From Prunella strophiata (taxonomy: Eukaryota; Chordata; Aves; Passeriformes; Prunellidae): DNA of 64,000 nucleotides. The first letter of the stretch is position 1, and every line of letters begins with the position of its first letter. The DNA is taken from the NCBI GenBank assembly GCA_036583965.1, contig JAZBQD010000026.1, forward strand, positions 1,116,001 to 1,180,000, read 5' to 3'. The translations under genes and the position numbers were made by a program. Below are positions 46,976-60,185 of this stretch, one piece after another. The notes under the pieces were generated by a model that was not told the origin of the DNA, made no database searches, and saw nothing but the letters and a program-made list of their open reading frames with translations.

Positions 46976-47245
46976 CCCCCTCGGGGACGGGCCCGGCCCG
47001 GGAAACAGGGAAAAAGGGGAAAAAAGGGGGAGAAACAAGGAAGGAAAAGGGAAAAAAAAAAAAAAAAAAGCCCTGAGGCGAGCCGGAGCGAGCTGCGCTG
47101 GTGGGAGGCCGGCGGCGGCCGGGAAGGCTGTACCTGGCCGCGGGAAGGCTTTACCTGGCCGCGGGAGGAGGAAACGCCACCTGGAAGCGGCGCGGGGATG
47201 CGGAGCCAATCAGGCTCCCGGCGCCGGCCCCGCCGCGACACCCGC

Positions 47246-47254
47246 ACATAAAAA
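47246..47254 (+). promoter_or_regulatory. TATA-like element facing right
   Basis: CATAAAAAG follows a GC-rich stretch (GCCGGCCCCGCCGCGACAC) and is about 30 bases before a possible start near 47,278. It would drive a plus-strand transcript divergent from KLF5L. There is no transcript evidence. Confidence 0.3.
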
Positions 47255-47329
47255 GGGCGAGAGCAGCTCCGGCAGGGAGCTCGGGAAGCTGCAGCACCCC
47301 AAAGCCAGCCCGGGAGCTCTGCCACCAGG

Positions 47330-48150
47330 TGTGCTTTGACAGGGAGCTCAGGAGGATCCCACAGCCCGGGATTCAATCCCAGTGTCCAACCCTGAGCAGG
47401 TGGCCGGGAGCTCTGTCACCAGCCGTGACCCCACAACGTGCTTGGGAAGCTCCAGCACCCCAGGACTCAAATCTCAACCCCAAGCTCTGCCACCAGCCAT
47501 GCTTTGACAGGGAGCTCAGGAAGCTTCCACACCCTGGGATTCAATCCCAATGCCAAACCTAAGCAGGTGGCCAGGGAGCTCTGTCACCAGCTGTGACCCC
47601 ACACAGAGCTCAGGAAGATCCCACACCCCAGGATTTGATCCCCAATCCCAACCCCAAGCTCTGGCACCAGCTGTGCTCAAACAGGGAGCTCAGGAAGTTC
47701 CAGCACTCCAGGATTCAATCCCAACCCCAACCCCAAGCGGGTGGCCAGGAGCTCTGGCACCAGCTGTGCTCCCACACAGAGCTCAGGACAATCCCACACC
47801 CCAGATTTGATCCCCAATCCCAACCCCAAGTTCTGGCACCAGCTGTGCTCCCACACAGAGCTCAGGATGACCCCACACCCCAGATTTGATCCCCAGTCTG
47901 AACCCGGAACTCTGTCACCAGCCATGCTCCCACACAGAGCTCAGGAAGTTCCAGCACTCCAGGATTCGATCCCAATCCCAAACCCAAGCTCTGTCACCAG
48001 GAAGTTCCAGCACTCCAGGATTCAATCCCAAACCCAGGCTCTGTCACCAGGAAGTTCCAGCACTCCAGGATTCAATCCCAAACCCAAGCTCTGTCACCAG
48101 GAAGTTCCAGCACTCCAGGATTCAATCCCAAACCCAAACCCTGAGCCCTT
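47330..48150 (+). repeat. Degenerate repeats with a clean 50-bp core
   Basis: Irregular units share GGGAGCTCAGGAAG, CAGGATTCAATCCCAA and CTCTGTCACCAGC. The last part (48,001-48,145) is a clean 50-bp repeat beginning GAAGTTCCAGCACTCCAGGA at 48,001, 48,051 and 48,101. Its long plus-strand frames are repeat-derived. Confidence 0.85.
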
Positions 48151-48299
48151 CCAGGAGCCTCATCAGCCACGGGGCCCAGCCAGTTCCAGCACCACCAGGG
48201 TGGAGGGATCAGTCCCCAGCCCCAAGCCTGGAACACCCCCCCTGCTGGGCCATTGTCCCCAGACTGAGTCCCCTGCACTGAAACAAGGGGGATATTCCA

Positions 48300-48641
48300 G
48301 TTTTTTACAGACATGGGTACTTTTCAATGAGAAAATGCCATTTTTACATGAATGGGTCCATTTTGCATCAAAACTAATTTTGAGAGGAAATTCCTGCTTG
48401 CTCACACTTCTCGTTCCCAGGAGAAAAAGTGAAAGATCAACAATGAAAGGGAAGGATCAAAAATAAAAGGGACAAACCCTGAAGGAAAAGAAAAGCAACA
48501 GTTGGAAAAGCCCAGACAGGTAGGAGGAGCACAGGGTTCATATGGAGACACCAGGCAACTGTGTTTGGGTTTCACTTCTGGAAAGGAAGGAGTGTAACGA
48601 TCCAGACATACAAGGGAATAAAAATCACCTTTCTGGCAAAG

Positions 48642-48675
<34 letters not shown>

Positions 48676-48680
48676 AAAAA
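48300..48680 (+). other. Sequence ending in AATAAA plus genomic poly(A) run
   Basis: AATAAA (48,617-48,622) is followed 19 bases later by about 32 A (48,642-48,673). This is the layout of a reverse-transcribed mRNA 3' end. The preceding 300 bases are AT-rich without a recognised coding frame. It may be a retroposed 3' UTR, or an A-tract that happens to sit after a signal. Confidence 0.35.
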
Positions 48681-49284
48681 AGCCATTCTGCTCCAGATAA
48701 TCCCCAGCCCCTCCCCAAGGAAGAGCCTGGATCCTCCCCCTCTGTGTTCTCCCATACCAAATCAGCCCCAGATTCCCCACTTCCCTGTGTGTCCCAGGCA
48801 GGATCCCACACAGGCAGGGATGCTGCTGTCACCACCTTGGGGACATCCCAGCAGCTCCAGGGGACTGCAGGAGCAGGGGAAGGAAGGAAGGGGGCGGGGG
48901 GAGCGAGGCTGCTCTGCCCCCCTGGCCAAAGGGAAAGCAGCTGCAGTGCTGCCAGGGCAGGGGAATGCCTGTTCCCATGGCATTGCTGCCACTCCAGGGC
49001 CTTCACATGGGACCTGGGACTGCTAAAAGAGCAGGAGGTTTGGTGGCACAGCTGCCACCCCACACCAGGGACCCAAAACATCAGCTGGGGGGGCTGAGCA
49101 TCCCAGAGAGCAGAGCTTGTGAGCCCTTGGGAGAGCAAACACAGCTCAGGCCTTGCAGGGTTTTGTTTTCCAGGGAAGCTGTGTTGCTGCTGGAATGTCA
49201 CCAGGGCTCCCAGGTGATGCCAGGGACAGAGGGATGTGTCATCAACCCTGCAGGACCACACGGGGAAAGCAGGAAGTTTGTCGT
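48681..49284. other. Non-coding stretch
   Basis: Ordinary GC-rich intergenic sequence; no exon, repeat family or promoter is recognised. Confidence 0.4.
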
Positions 49285-49452
49285 GAGGGTGCCCAGAGCA
49301 GCTGTGGCTGCCCCTGGACCCCTGGCAGTGCCCAAGGCCAGGCTGGACAGGGCTTGGAGCAGCCTGGGATAGTGGAAGTGTCCCTGCCCATGGCAGGGGT
49401 GGAATGGGATGAGCTTTAAGATCCTTTCAGCCCAAACCATTCCGTGATTCCA
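49285..49452 (+). mobile_element. CR1 3' fragment (sense on +)
   Basis: It runs from GAGGGTGCCCAGAGCAGCTG to AACCATTCCGTGATTCC, the complete 3' tip. Confidence 0.9.
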
Positions 49453-51004
49453 TTATAAAAACCAGAAGTGCTCCCTTTCTCTCATCCCATGCATAGCCGG
49501 GTGAATCCCGTTCCTGCAGCAGGGCTCACTCCGGGCTGCTCCTGCCCAGCAGGGAGCGATCCACGACTTCCCAAGGCGGAGCTGCCCCTCCTTGCAGGGA
49601 CGGGCCAAAGCCTGGCAGTGCCCTTATCTACCCCGGGAGAACGGCCTTGGGTCCCTCTCTGCCACCGGCACTTTGCCCCGGGGGCCCCGCCGGTCCCGTT
49701 GTGTCCCCACGTGCCACCCGCGATGGCACCGAGATAAGGGCGGCTCCCCGTGACCCGGCCGCCAACGCGCTCCCCTGCCGGCGCTCCTCACGTTTTCCTC
49801 CCTCATCGCACGCAGAATTCCCTTGGAAAAGCCGGCACGGAGAGGCTGAAGGGGCTTCGGGAAGGGAGCTCCTGTGCAGGGAGGGATGGAGGGGCCGCAC
49901 GGAGCTGAAAGGGGGTCCCGACCCAGGGGCTGCGGCTGTTGGGGGTCGCTGGGGGAGAACTGGGGAGCCAGGCCCCTGATCCCAGGACCCCGGCACTCCG
50001 GGTCCAAGGGAATGGTGAGGAAGGACAGCCAGGTCCTCCTCTCACAAGGGAGCAGGAGGCAGGTGAAGCCCCGAATTAACAGAGACTTGAGCTAAAAGGC
50101 AAGAAAGGCACCAAATTTTGAGGAAAGCTGGATCAGGTTGGGAAGCAAACCTCAGCTCCCCCTCCCCAAATCACCGCAGGCACAGCCAGAGGCAGCCCCA
50201 GCCTGCCCCCAGCATCCCCACGGCCACCCTCACACCTCACCACTGGGCTGGCTCCCCAAGGGACCCCCAAGAATCCACTCAGGTCCCACCCAGGAGGGGG
50301 GGCTGGGGAAGGGGCCAGGCCCTGCCTGGGGGTCCCTGGCCCTGCTTTCCTGCTGCAGCAGCTCTTCCCTCCCTGCTGCCACCCCGAATCCCCCCAGGCA
50401 CCCCGCAGCACCCACCTCTCTGGGGGCCGTGCTGGACATCCCCAGCACGTCCTGGCTCTGCCTCCCTGGGCCGAGGCCACCCCGGGCTTGGCCGGGAGCT
50501 CCTCGGGATCCCTGTGGCCAGGGGGACGCTCTGCTCGCCTGTCCCCACGCCCGGCACACAAAGGTCTGCAAAGCTGCCGGAGCAGCCCCGCGCCTCCCCC
50601 GCTCCCCCACCGAAACCCAAAACCACCTATTTTTGTCTTTTCCTTTCTCCTCCTCGGGAGGTTTCCAGCCATCAAATGCTTCCCGGGAGCCCTTCAAAGG
50701 AAAAGCGGCCGCCCCGTCCCATCCACTTGCTAAACCAGTCTGAGCAGTGCCGGGCGGGCGGGCGGACGGGAGAGGCCCCGCCACCCCCGACAGGGACAGG
50801 GACAGGGACAAGGAACCGTCCGCGGGGACCGCGGGGATCCCAGAGCCAGGGCACCGCCACCCCACTGCCCCCGGGACACGGGGGTGCCACCAGCCGGCAG
50901 GACCCCCCAGCAGAGCCCCTCCCAGTCACTGCTCGTTCAGCAGGGAAGCAGTTGGGGATTGCTACATTCTTCTGCCAGCCGTGGAAAAGTGCAGGCAGGT
51001 GATG
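49453..51004. other. GC-rich intergenic sequence
   Basis: A moderate CpG stretch at about 49,620-49,830 contains two GATAAGG cores, and a GGGACA repeat lies near 50,790. No exon with family similarity is recognised. Confidence 0.4.
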
Positions 51005-51157
51005 GGAAAAGAGCCCAGAGGAGATGGGGAGGCCCCCAGTATTCCCAGTGGGCAGTGGGGGAGCACTGGGAGGCACCACGGGGAGATGGAGCAGCTCCTC
51101 CAGGCGTTCCTGGGAGAGCAGGAGGAAGGTGAGGAGGCAGAAGGGCCTGAGGCTGAG
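51005..51157 (+). CDS. Weak candidate exon with acidic tail
   Basis: One frame reads GEMEQLLQAFLGEQEEGEEA up to a good donor (GCTGAG/GTGAGT at 51,157), phase 0. The composition, a short amphipathic helix followed by Glu-rich residues, looks coding. An ATG at 51,003-51,005 could start it. A phase-0 continuation into the 54-bp array frame is formally possible through a weak acceptor at 51,540. No family is recognised. Confidence 0.25.
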
Positions 51158-51600
51158 GTGAGTTTCCGGAACAAAAATTCATGAGGGTGTGAGGAAGGAG
51201 ACGATATCGGCCCTTTCCCCCCAACACCCAGCCTTGGACCTTTGCCAAGCCTGCAAAACAACCAGGGGCTTTGCTGGGCTCCCACCAAGCACAGCCCCAG
51301 GCACTGGAGATTCCCGGGGGATGCGGAGCTGGGTGTGCCTCTCATGCCACAGGGTCATGCAGCTGCTGCCAGAGGGGCTTTGCTGAGCTCGGGGATCACC
51401 TGTGCCCAGAACGGGGGTGGCACAGCCATCCCTGGGGGTCACCTTGCCCTTGGCACGTGCTGCAGGACAGTCCCAGGTCACAAGGACGGCGCAGGTCAGG
51501 GTGAGAGCCAGGGGGGTCCGTGGCAGTGGAAAGGGCTCAGACAGCTCCAGCACAGCACAGGGAGCAGCTGGAGGCCCAGGCTGAGCTTAAATGGGCCCTG

Positions 51601-54265
51601 GGGAATGAAGGACAGGAGGGTCACACCAAGAGGGGACACCCCATGACCAACCTGGGGAATGAAGGACAGGAGGGTCACACCAAGAGGGGACACCCCATGA
51701 CCAACCTGGGGAATGAAGGACAGGAGGGTCACACCAAGAGGGGACACCCCATGACCAACCTGGGGAATGAAGGACAGGAGGGTCACACCAAGAGGGGACA
51801 CCCCATGACCAACCTGGGGAATGAAGGACAGGAGGGTCACACCAAGAGGGGACACCCCATGACCAACCTGGGGAATGAAGGACAGGAGGGTCACACCAAG
51901 AGGGGACACCCCATGACCAACCTGGGGAATGAAGGACAGGAGGGTCACACCAAGAGGGGACACCCCATGACCAACCTGGGGAATGAAGGACAGGAGGGTC
52001 ACACCAAGAGGGGACACCCCATGACCAACCTGGGGAATGAAGGACAGGAGGGTCACACCAAGAGGGGACACCCCATGACCAACCTGGGGAATGAAGGACA
52101 GGAGGGTCACACCAAGAGGGGACACCCCATGACCAACCTGGGGAATGAAGGACAGGAGGGTCACACCAAGAGGGGACACCCCATGACCAACCTGGGGAAT
52201 GAAGGACAGGAGGGTCACACCAAGAGGGGACACCCCATGACCAACCTGGGGAATGAAGGACAGGAGGGTCACACCAAGAGGGGACACCCCATGACCAACC
52301 TGGGGAATGAAGGACAGGAGGGTCACACCAAGAGGGGACACCCCATGACCAACCTGGGGAATGAAGGACAGGAGGGTCACACCAAGAGGGGACACCCCAT
52401 GACCAACCTGGGGAATGAAGGACAGGAGGGTCACACCAAGAGGGGACACCCCATGACCAACCTGGGGAATGAAGGACAGGAGGGTCACACCAAGAGGGGA
52501 CACCCCATGACCAACCTGGGGAATGAAGGACAGGAGGGTCACACCAAGAGGGGACACCCCATGACCAACCTGGGGAATGAAGGACAGGAGGGTCACACCA
52601 AGAGGGGACACCCCATGACCAACCTGGGGAATGAAGGACAGGAGGGTCACACCAAGAGGGGACACCCCATGACCAACCTGGGGAATGAAGGACAGGAGGG
52701 TCACACCAAGAGGGGACACCCCATGACCAACCTGGGGAATGAAGGACAGGAGGGTCACACCAAGAGGGGACACCCCATGACCAACCTGGGGAATGAAGGA
52801 CAGGAGGGTCACACCAAGAGGGGACACCCCATGACCAACCTGGGGAATGAAGGACAGGAGGGTCACACCAAGAGGGGACACCCCATGACCAACCTGGGGA
52901 ATGAAGGACAGGAGGGTCACACCAAGAGGGGACACCCCATGACCAACCTGGGGAATGAAGGACAGGAGGGTCACACCAAGAGGGGACACCCCATGACCAA
53001 CCTGGGGAATGAAGGACAGGAGGGTCACACCAAGAGGGGACACCCCATGACCAACCTGGGGAATGAAGGACAGGAGGGTCACACCAAGAGGGGACACCCC
53101 ATGACCAACCTGGGGAATGAAGGACAGGAGGGTCACACCAAGAGGGGACACCCCATGACCAACCTGGGGAATGAAGGACAGGAGGGTCACACCAAGAGGG
53201 GACACCCCATGACCAACCTGGGGAATGAAGGACAGGAGGGTCACACCAAGAGGGGACACCCCATGACCAACCTGGGGAATGAAGGACAGGAGGGTCACAC
53301 CAAGAGGGGACACCCCATGACCAACCTGGGGAATGAAGGACAGGAGGGTCACACCAAGAGGGGACACCCCATGACCAACCTGGGGAATGAAGGACAGGAG
53401 GGTCACACCAAGAGGGGACACCCCATGACCAACCTGGGGAATGAAGGACAGGAGGGTCACACCAAGAGGGGACACCCCATGACCAACCTGGGGAATGAAG
53501 GACAGGAGGGTCACACCAAGAGGGGACACCCCATGACCAACCTGGGGAATGAAGGACAGGAGGGTCACACCAAGAGGGGACACCCCATGACCAACCTGGG
53601 GAATGAAGGACAGGAGGGTCACACCAAGAGGGGACACCCCATGACCAACCTGGGGAATGAAGGACAGGAGGGTCACACCAAGAGGGGACACCCCATGACC
53701 AACCTGGGGAATGAAGGACAGGAGGGTCACACCAAGAGGGGACACCCCATGACCAACCTGGGGAATGAAGGACAGGAGGGTCACACCAAGAGGGGACACC
53801 CCATGACCAACCTGGGGAATGAAGGACAGGAGGGTCACACCAAGAGGGGACACCCCATGACCAACCTGGGGAATGAAGGACAGGAGGGTCACCCCAAGAG
53901 GGAACACGCCATGACCAACCTGGGGAATGAAGGACAGGAGGGTCCCCCCAAGAGGGGACACCCCATGACCAACCTGGGGAATGAAGGACAGGAGGGTCAC
54001 ACCAAGAGGGGACACCCCTTGACCAACCTGGGGAATGAAGGACAGGAGGGTCACACCAAGAGGGGACACCCCATGACCAACCTGGGGAATGAAGGACAGG
54101 AGGGTCACACCAAGAGAGGACACCCCATGACCAACCTGGGGAATGAAGGACAGGAGGGTCCCCTCAAGAGGGAACACTCCATGACCAACCTGGGGAATGA
54201 AGGACAGGAGGGTTCCCCCAAGAGGGGGCAACTCTTGACCAACCTGGGGAATGAAGGACAGGAGG
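51601..54265 (+). repeat. 54-bp tandem array, 49 full units, no indels
   Basis: Units begin GGGAATGAAGGACAGGAGGG and end CCATGACCAACCTG. The 49 full units end at 54,246 and a partial 50th follows. By eye, units 1-42 are identical; units 43-49 (from 53,869) carry substitutions. At 18 codons per unit, the plus strand keeps LGNEGQEGHTKRGHPMTN in frame throughout, inside a 941-codon open frame (51,520-54,345). The minus strand is open too. Coding is unproven: both strands are stop-free simply because the unit is. Confidence 0.97.
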
Positions 54266-54530
54266 TCCCCCCCAGCATGGCTTTGCCTACCAGCACCCCC
54301 AAAAGGGTGAGCACAGAGCCTGAGTGCCCCAAAATGCTGCCCTGAACCTTAACACAGGGTGACAGCACCCCCAAACAGCGCCCTGTTCCCCTAAAGGGCA
54401 CCTCCCAAGGGGCCCCCCGTGCCCCCAGAGGAAACCCCCAGCCCTGACACACACTGCCAGCAGCCTGTGCCCCCCAAGGGACCCCCAGTTTCTGGCTGGG
54501 GGTGCCAGCACCCCCAATGACACCCCTGAG

Positions 54531-54833
54531 GGTGCCCACAGGTACGTGCAGGGGAGCCCCGGGGGTCCCGGGGCAGTGCTGGGGAGTCCCCAGAGTCCCG
54601 GGGGTCAGTGCCAGGGGGTCCCGGGGCAGTGCCGGGGGTGACGAGGAGCCCGTTTGGGCAGGGGGTGCCCGCGGCAGCCTCATGCCGGGTACCCCACGCG
54701 TGTCCCGGGTCCCGCTTGTCCCTCGGTTGCCCCTCAGTCCCGCTGGCCGTGCTGCGGGTGGGGCCGTGCCCGGTGCCCCCCGCGGGGGCCGGGCCGAGCC
54801 CTTTAAGAAGCTCCACCCACGGCAGAGCCCAGG
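54531..54833 (+). repeat. Inverted duplicate of the KLF8 5' CpG region, copy A
   Basis: Reading plus, it shares with the minus strand of 59,525-59,825 a collinear series of blocks: AGGTACGTGC, GGGTGACGAGGAGC, CACGCGTG, CCCGCTTGTCCC, GCGGGTGGGGCCGTGCCCGG, then CCCTTTAAGAAGCTCCACCC and GAGCCCAG. Copies differ by substitutions and indels of up to about 40 bases. Confidence 0.85.
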
Positions 54834-55029
54834 TGGCACCATGGGGCCCTTCCAAAGGTGACAGAATTCCCAAATCCCCCAAGAGTAGGATTTTTTCATT
54901 TCTGTAAGGAGTATTTTTATCTTTTCTTTGTCATTTTTCTCTCTGGAATAGGACATCTTTCATGCAAAATCCCCAAAAAACTTCAATTGAAGAATTTAGA
55001 GATTTTTTTCCCTTAATATTCCTTGGAGA

Positions 55030-55860
55030 CCTACATCTGGGTTGTTCATCAGGATGATGAAGAGAACTGGGATGAGGCTGGTAGTAATGACACCAGTAAT
55101 GACAGGTGCCAGGCTGGTGTCACCCCACTCTGTCATCCTCTGTGCCCAACCCAGGAGCCAGTTGCTCCCCCATTCCCTGTGTTTATCCAGCTCAGCCTGG
55201 ACATTTTGTCCAGAAGGACCCTGGGAGAGACAGGATCAAAAGCTTTGCTGGAGCCCAAAAAGATCCCATCTCCTGGCTTTCCTTGATCAGCCAGGTGGGA
55301 TGGATACCCTGTTGTAGAAGGAAATCAGGCTGGACAAGCAGGATTTTCCCCTCATGGAGCTGTGACCAATGACTGTGTTGGCCTCCAGGTGTTTTCCAAC
55401 ACTTCCCAGAATCATCTTTTCCATGATTTTACAGGGCACTGAAGTGAGACTGACAGGCCTGTGCATTCCAGGGTCCTCCTTCTTGCCCTTCTGGAAAATC
55501 AGGACAACAGTGCCCAGTTTCCAGCCAGCTGGGACCTTCTGGATTCCCAAGACCATTCAAAATCATCAAGAGAGGCTTTGTGATGGCATCAGCAACTCTT
55601 GGAGGATTCTCAGATGAATCCCACCAGGTCCCATAGGGATTTGGAGGGATCCAGCTGGAGCAGGAGATCCTGCACAAGTTCATCCAAGATCATTCTTGCA
55701 GTCCTGCTCGTCCAGCTCAGGGCACTGGGACCTCCTTGGTCCATCCTCTGGAGACAGAATGCCTTGAACAGCTCTGCCTTGTCCCTGTCCCCTGTGGGAG
55801 GTGACATCCTCACCCTGACCAGGCCAATCCTACAGTGCCTCTTGCCATGAATAGATTTGA
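55030..55860 (-). mobile_element. CR1 LINE pol (reverse transcriptase) fragment
   Basis: The minus strand encodes a diverged piece of CR1 ORF2. It includes a KKEDPGMHRPVSLTSVPCKI block, the RT finger-region signature, then KGKSC-like RGKSCLSSLISFYNRV. Upstream, FKSIHGKRHCRIGLV and KAELFKAF match the segment preceding the RT core. Stops and frameshifts break it, and both the endonuclease and the 3' part of the RT catalytic domain are missing, so it is inactive. It lies between the inverted duplication and KLF8. Confidence 0.85.
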
Positions 55861-57092
55861 ACAAACATTCCCCACCTGGCAGCTTTCCAGCCACTCTGCC
55901 CCAGGCCTGCAGCTCAGGTGGGGTGGTTGTGGCCAGAGGCAGATGCCAGCACTTCACCTGTGCCCAGCCAGACTCTCCCTCAGGCCAGGGACAAGCTCTG
56001 CCCATGGCACAGCCTGGCTGGTGCATGGGATGCTGAGGAAAAGCACTTTTCCAAGCAGCTGTGAGTTGTTTTCAGGGGCCACAGGTCCCTGAAGTGTCCC
56101 CCAGCCCCTCCTCACACCAGTTCCCCCAGCCCCACACAGCCAGGGCAAAGCACCAGCTCAGAGGGAGTCTGGGAACTCCTCACAGGAACTGCCCTGAGCA
56201 TGGAAGGTGTCATGGTCCCCATCACCCAACAGCTCAGAGCATCCAACCCCAAATCCTGACACCCTCCCAGCAACCAGGGGGGTTGGCTGGGGGGGATGAA
56301 GAAACACTCCTCAAAAACCATTATTAAAAAGCAAAGCATGTGGCCACAGCCGCTGGTTTAACTTAGAAACACTTCAAGTGGCCCAGAGTCTTCCAAAAAA
56401 ACCCGAGAGCTGCTGGCCCTCGTCCCCCCCACCCTGTCCCACCCCCTTGTAGAATTCCATAAAATAAAAGTTCCATGTTCCACAAAGTTTCCCTTTGTGT
56501 GGTGGTGATGGTCTTGTTTGTGGGTCACTGTTGGGTTGTGTTTCCCCCCTTCTTGATTCCTCTTTTCCTCCTGGCTCTCCGTGCACCCAGCACTTCCCAT
56601 GAGGCCCAGCACGTGCTGAGGGACACACAGAGAGGTGATGTCCCTTTTCCTGCTGGGACAGTCTGGGGATGGAGCTGGAATGGCCAACAGCTCCTCCACG
56701 GGGGCCCATCACCCCATGACCTGCCCCCGTCCTCGCCACGGCTCCCAGATTTTGGCCCCAGGCACTGGGAGGGGCAGGGGACAGGGAGCCCACGAGGGGC
56801 AACAACAGGCAGGAGGCTGAAGAGCCTGAGGCAGCTGCTGGGTGAATTCCAGGTGAGGAGTCAAGGAGCCTCCAGGCGAGGTCAAACCCAGGAATAAAAA
56901 GAGCTGGCGACAAGAGAGAAGGGGCAGCAGTCCAGAATCCATTGTTTGCCGTCCCGTGCCGTGCCGGCGGGGCTCCTGCAGCGGGCACGGCTCGGGCCCG
57001 GCGCTCCCGCAGTCCCCGCCCCGCCGGAGTCGCGGGGCGTGGATGGATGGAGGGCGGGAGGCGCTGCCGGCTCCCAGCGCGGCGGGCGCCGC
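55861..57092. other. Probable KLF8 3' UTR and downstream DNA
   Basis: This follows the KLF8 stop on the minus strand. No minus-strand AATAAA was found in it, so the KLF8 poly(A) site is unassigned. A plus-strand AATAAA at about 56,463 has no gene to serve. Confidence 0.4.
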
Positions 57093-58934
<1,842 letters not shown>

Positions 58935-59524
58935 GGCGGGCGTCGCCTTCCCCTGGCCCTGCAAGAGACCCGCAGTCCGTGAGGAGCCAGGGAAACTGAG
59001 GCACGGGGCGGGGGCGAAGGGGTTTTTTTAACGGGCTCTCACCAACCAACCGACCGGGGCGGCGCCTCGGGGCGGCTCCGCCGGGGCGTGGGGCCACCCG
59101 GGGGTCGCCGGCCGGGCATGGCGGGGGCCCGCCCGTGCCCCCTAGGCTGGGCCGGGGCCCGCCCTCCCTCAACGGACCCGCCCGGCCCCTCACGCTCTTC
59201 CGGCGCGTCCTAGTGTCGGGACCTCCGCCCCTCCCCCCTCCCTCTCCTTTTGTTCTTGGCCGTCCCCTCCCCACCCTCTTTCTTATGTTTCTTGTTCTTT
59301 TCCTCTCTCTGCTTCCTGGTGGCGGCCCCGCCCCGCTCCCTCCCCCTCCTCCCCCCGCGCCTTAAAGGGGCCGCGCCCCCCCTGCCCGCGCGCCCCCCGC
59401 CGGGGTCACTCACGCCGCGACCCGCGGGGCTCCCACGCGTGTCCGCCGCGCTCGCTGCTCCCCCCCGCCGCCCGCGGCACCATCTCCCGGGCCGCGCCGG
59501 CCGAGGTGCGAACGGCCCCGCGGC

Positions 59525-59825
59525 TCACCCTGGGCTCGGCCGCGGGTGGAGCTTCTTAAAGGGCCCGGCCCGGCCCCCGCGGGAGGCACCGGGCACGGCC
59601 CCACCCGCGGCACGGCCGGCGCTGCGCCCCCGCGGGACCGCGACACAGCCGGGGGACAAGCGGGACCCCCAGCCCCACCGCACCCCGCGCTGGGTCCCGG
59701 GGCACGCGTGGGGGCAAGCAGTACGGGGGAACCCCCGGCCGAACGAGCTCCTCGTCACCCCCCGCGCTTGCCCCGGGACCCCCCGGCGCTGCCCCCGGCC
59801 CCCCGCACGTACCTGCCCACGCAGG
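59525..59825 (-). repeat. Inverted duplicate of KLF8 5' CpG region, copy B
   Basis: Reverse-complement partner of 54,531-54,833. On the minus strand it contains a TTTAAG core (59,555-59,560) flanked by CCC and AAGCTCCACCC, and donor-like CAG/GTACGTGC and CCCAGG/GTGAGC sites. Confidence 0.85.
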
Positions 59826-59944
59826 GACCGTCCCGCCCGCGGAGCCCCCACGCACCGGCCTCGCGCGGCGGCCCCGCCCCGCCACACCCAGCGCCGCGCC
59901 CCCGCGCACACGGCCCGGCCCCGCCCGGGGGGGGCGGCGGCTAC

Positions 59945-60185
59945 AGCGCACCCCCGGCACCGGCACCGAGCCCGAGGCACCGGCACAGGGTCCGAGGCAC
60001 CGGCGCCGAACCCTCCCGATACCGGCACCGAGCCCCCGGTACAGAACCCCCCCGGCACCGGCACCGGCACCGAGCCCAAGGCACCGGCACCGAACCCTCC
60101 CGCTAGCGGCACGTTGGCCCCGGCACCGAACCCCCCCCGGCACCGGCACCGAGCCCCCGGCACCGAACGCTCCCGCTAGCGGCAC
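59945..60185 (+). repeat. GC-rich CGGCACCGGCACCGAGCCC repeats
   Basis: Irregular units of 6-30 bases built from GGCACC, CGAGCCC and CGAACCC. Low-complexity, probably polymorphic. Confidence 0.85.

Larger units (their letters stand above)
46080..47300. promoter_or_regulatory. KLF5L: KLF5L promoter CpG island
   Basis: A CpG-dense stretch spans the first coding exon of KLF5L and its leader. It includes GCCAATCAGG (CCAAT-type) near 47,203 and several GGCGGG-like boxes. The minus-strand start site probably lies in 47,000-47,250. A plus-strand TATA-like element near 47,246 suggests the island may fire both ways. Confidence 0.6.

Noticed and set aside
47959..47975. GGATTCGATCC resembling a tRNA B box
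   Set aside because: No cloverleaf, A box or anticodon arm around it; it is part of a degenerate repeat.
51496..54345. Long open frames on both strands (911 and 941 codons) as repeat-rich proteins
   Set aside because: Both arise because the 54-bp unit has no stop on either strand; no strong acceptor or family similarity. Kept as a repeat and as a low-confidence hypothesis only.
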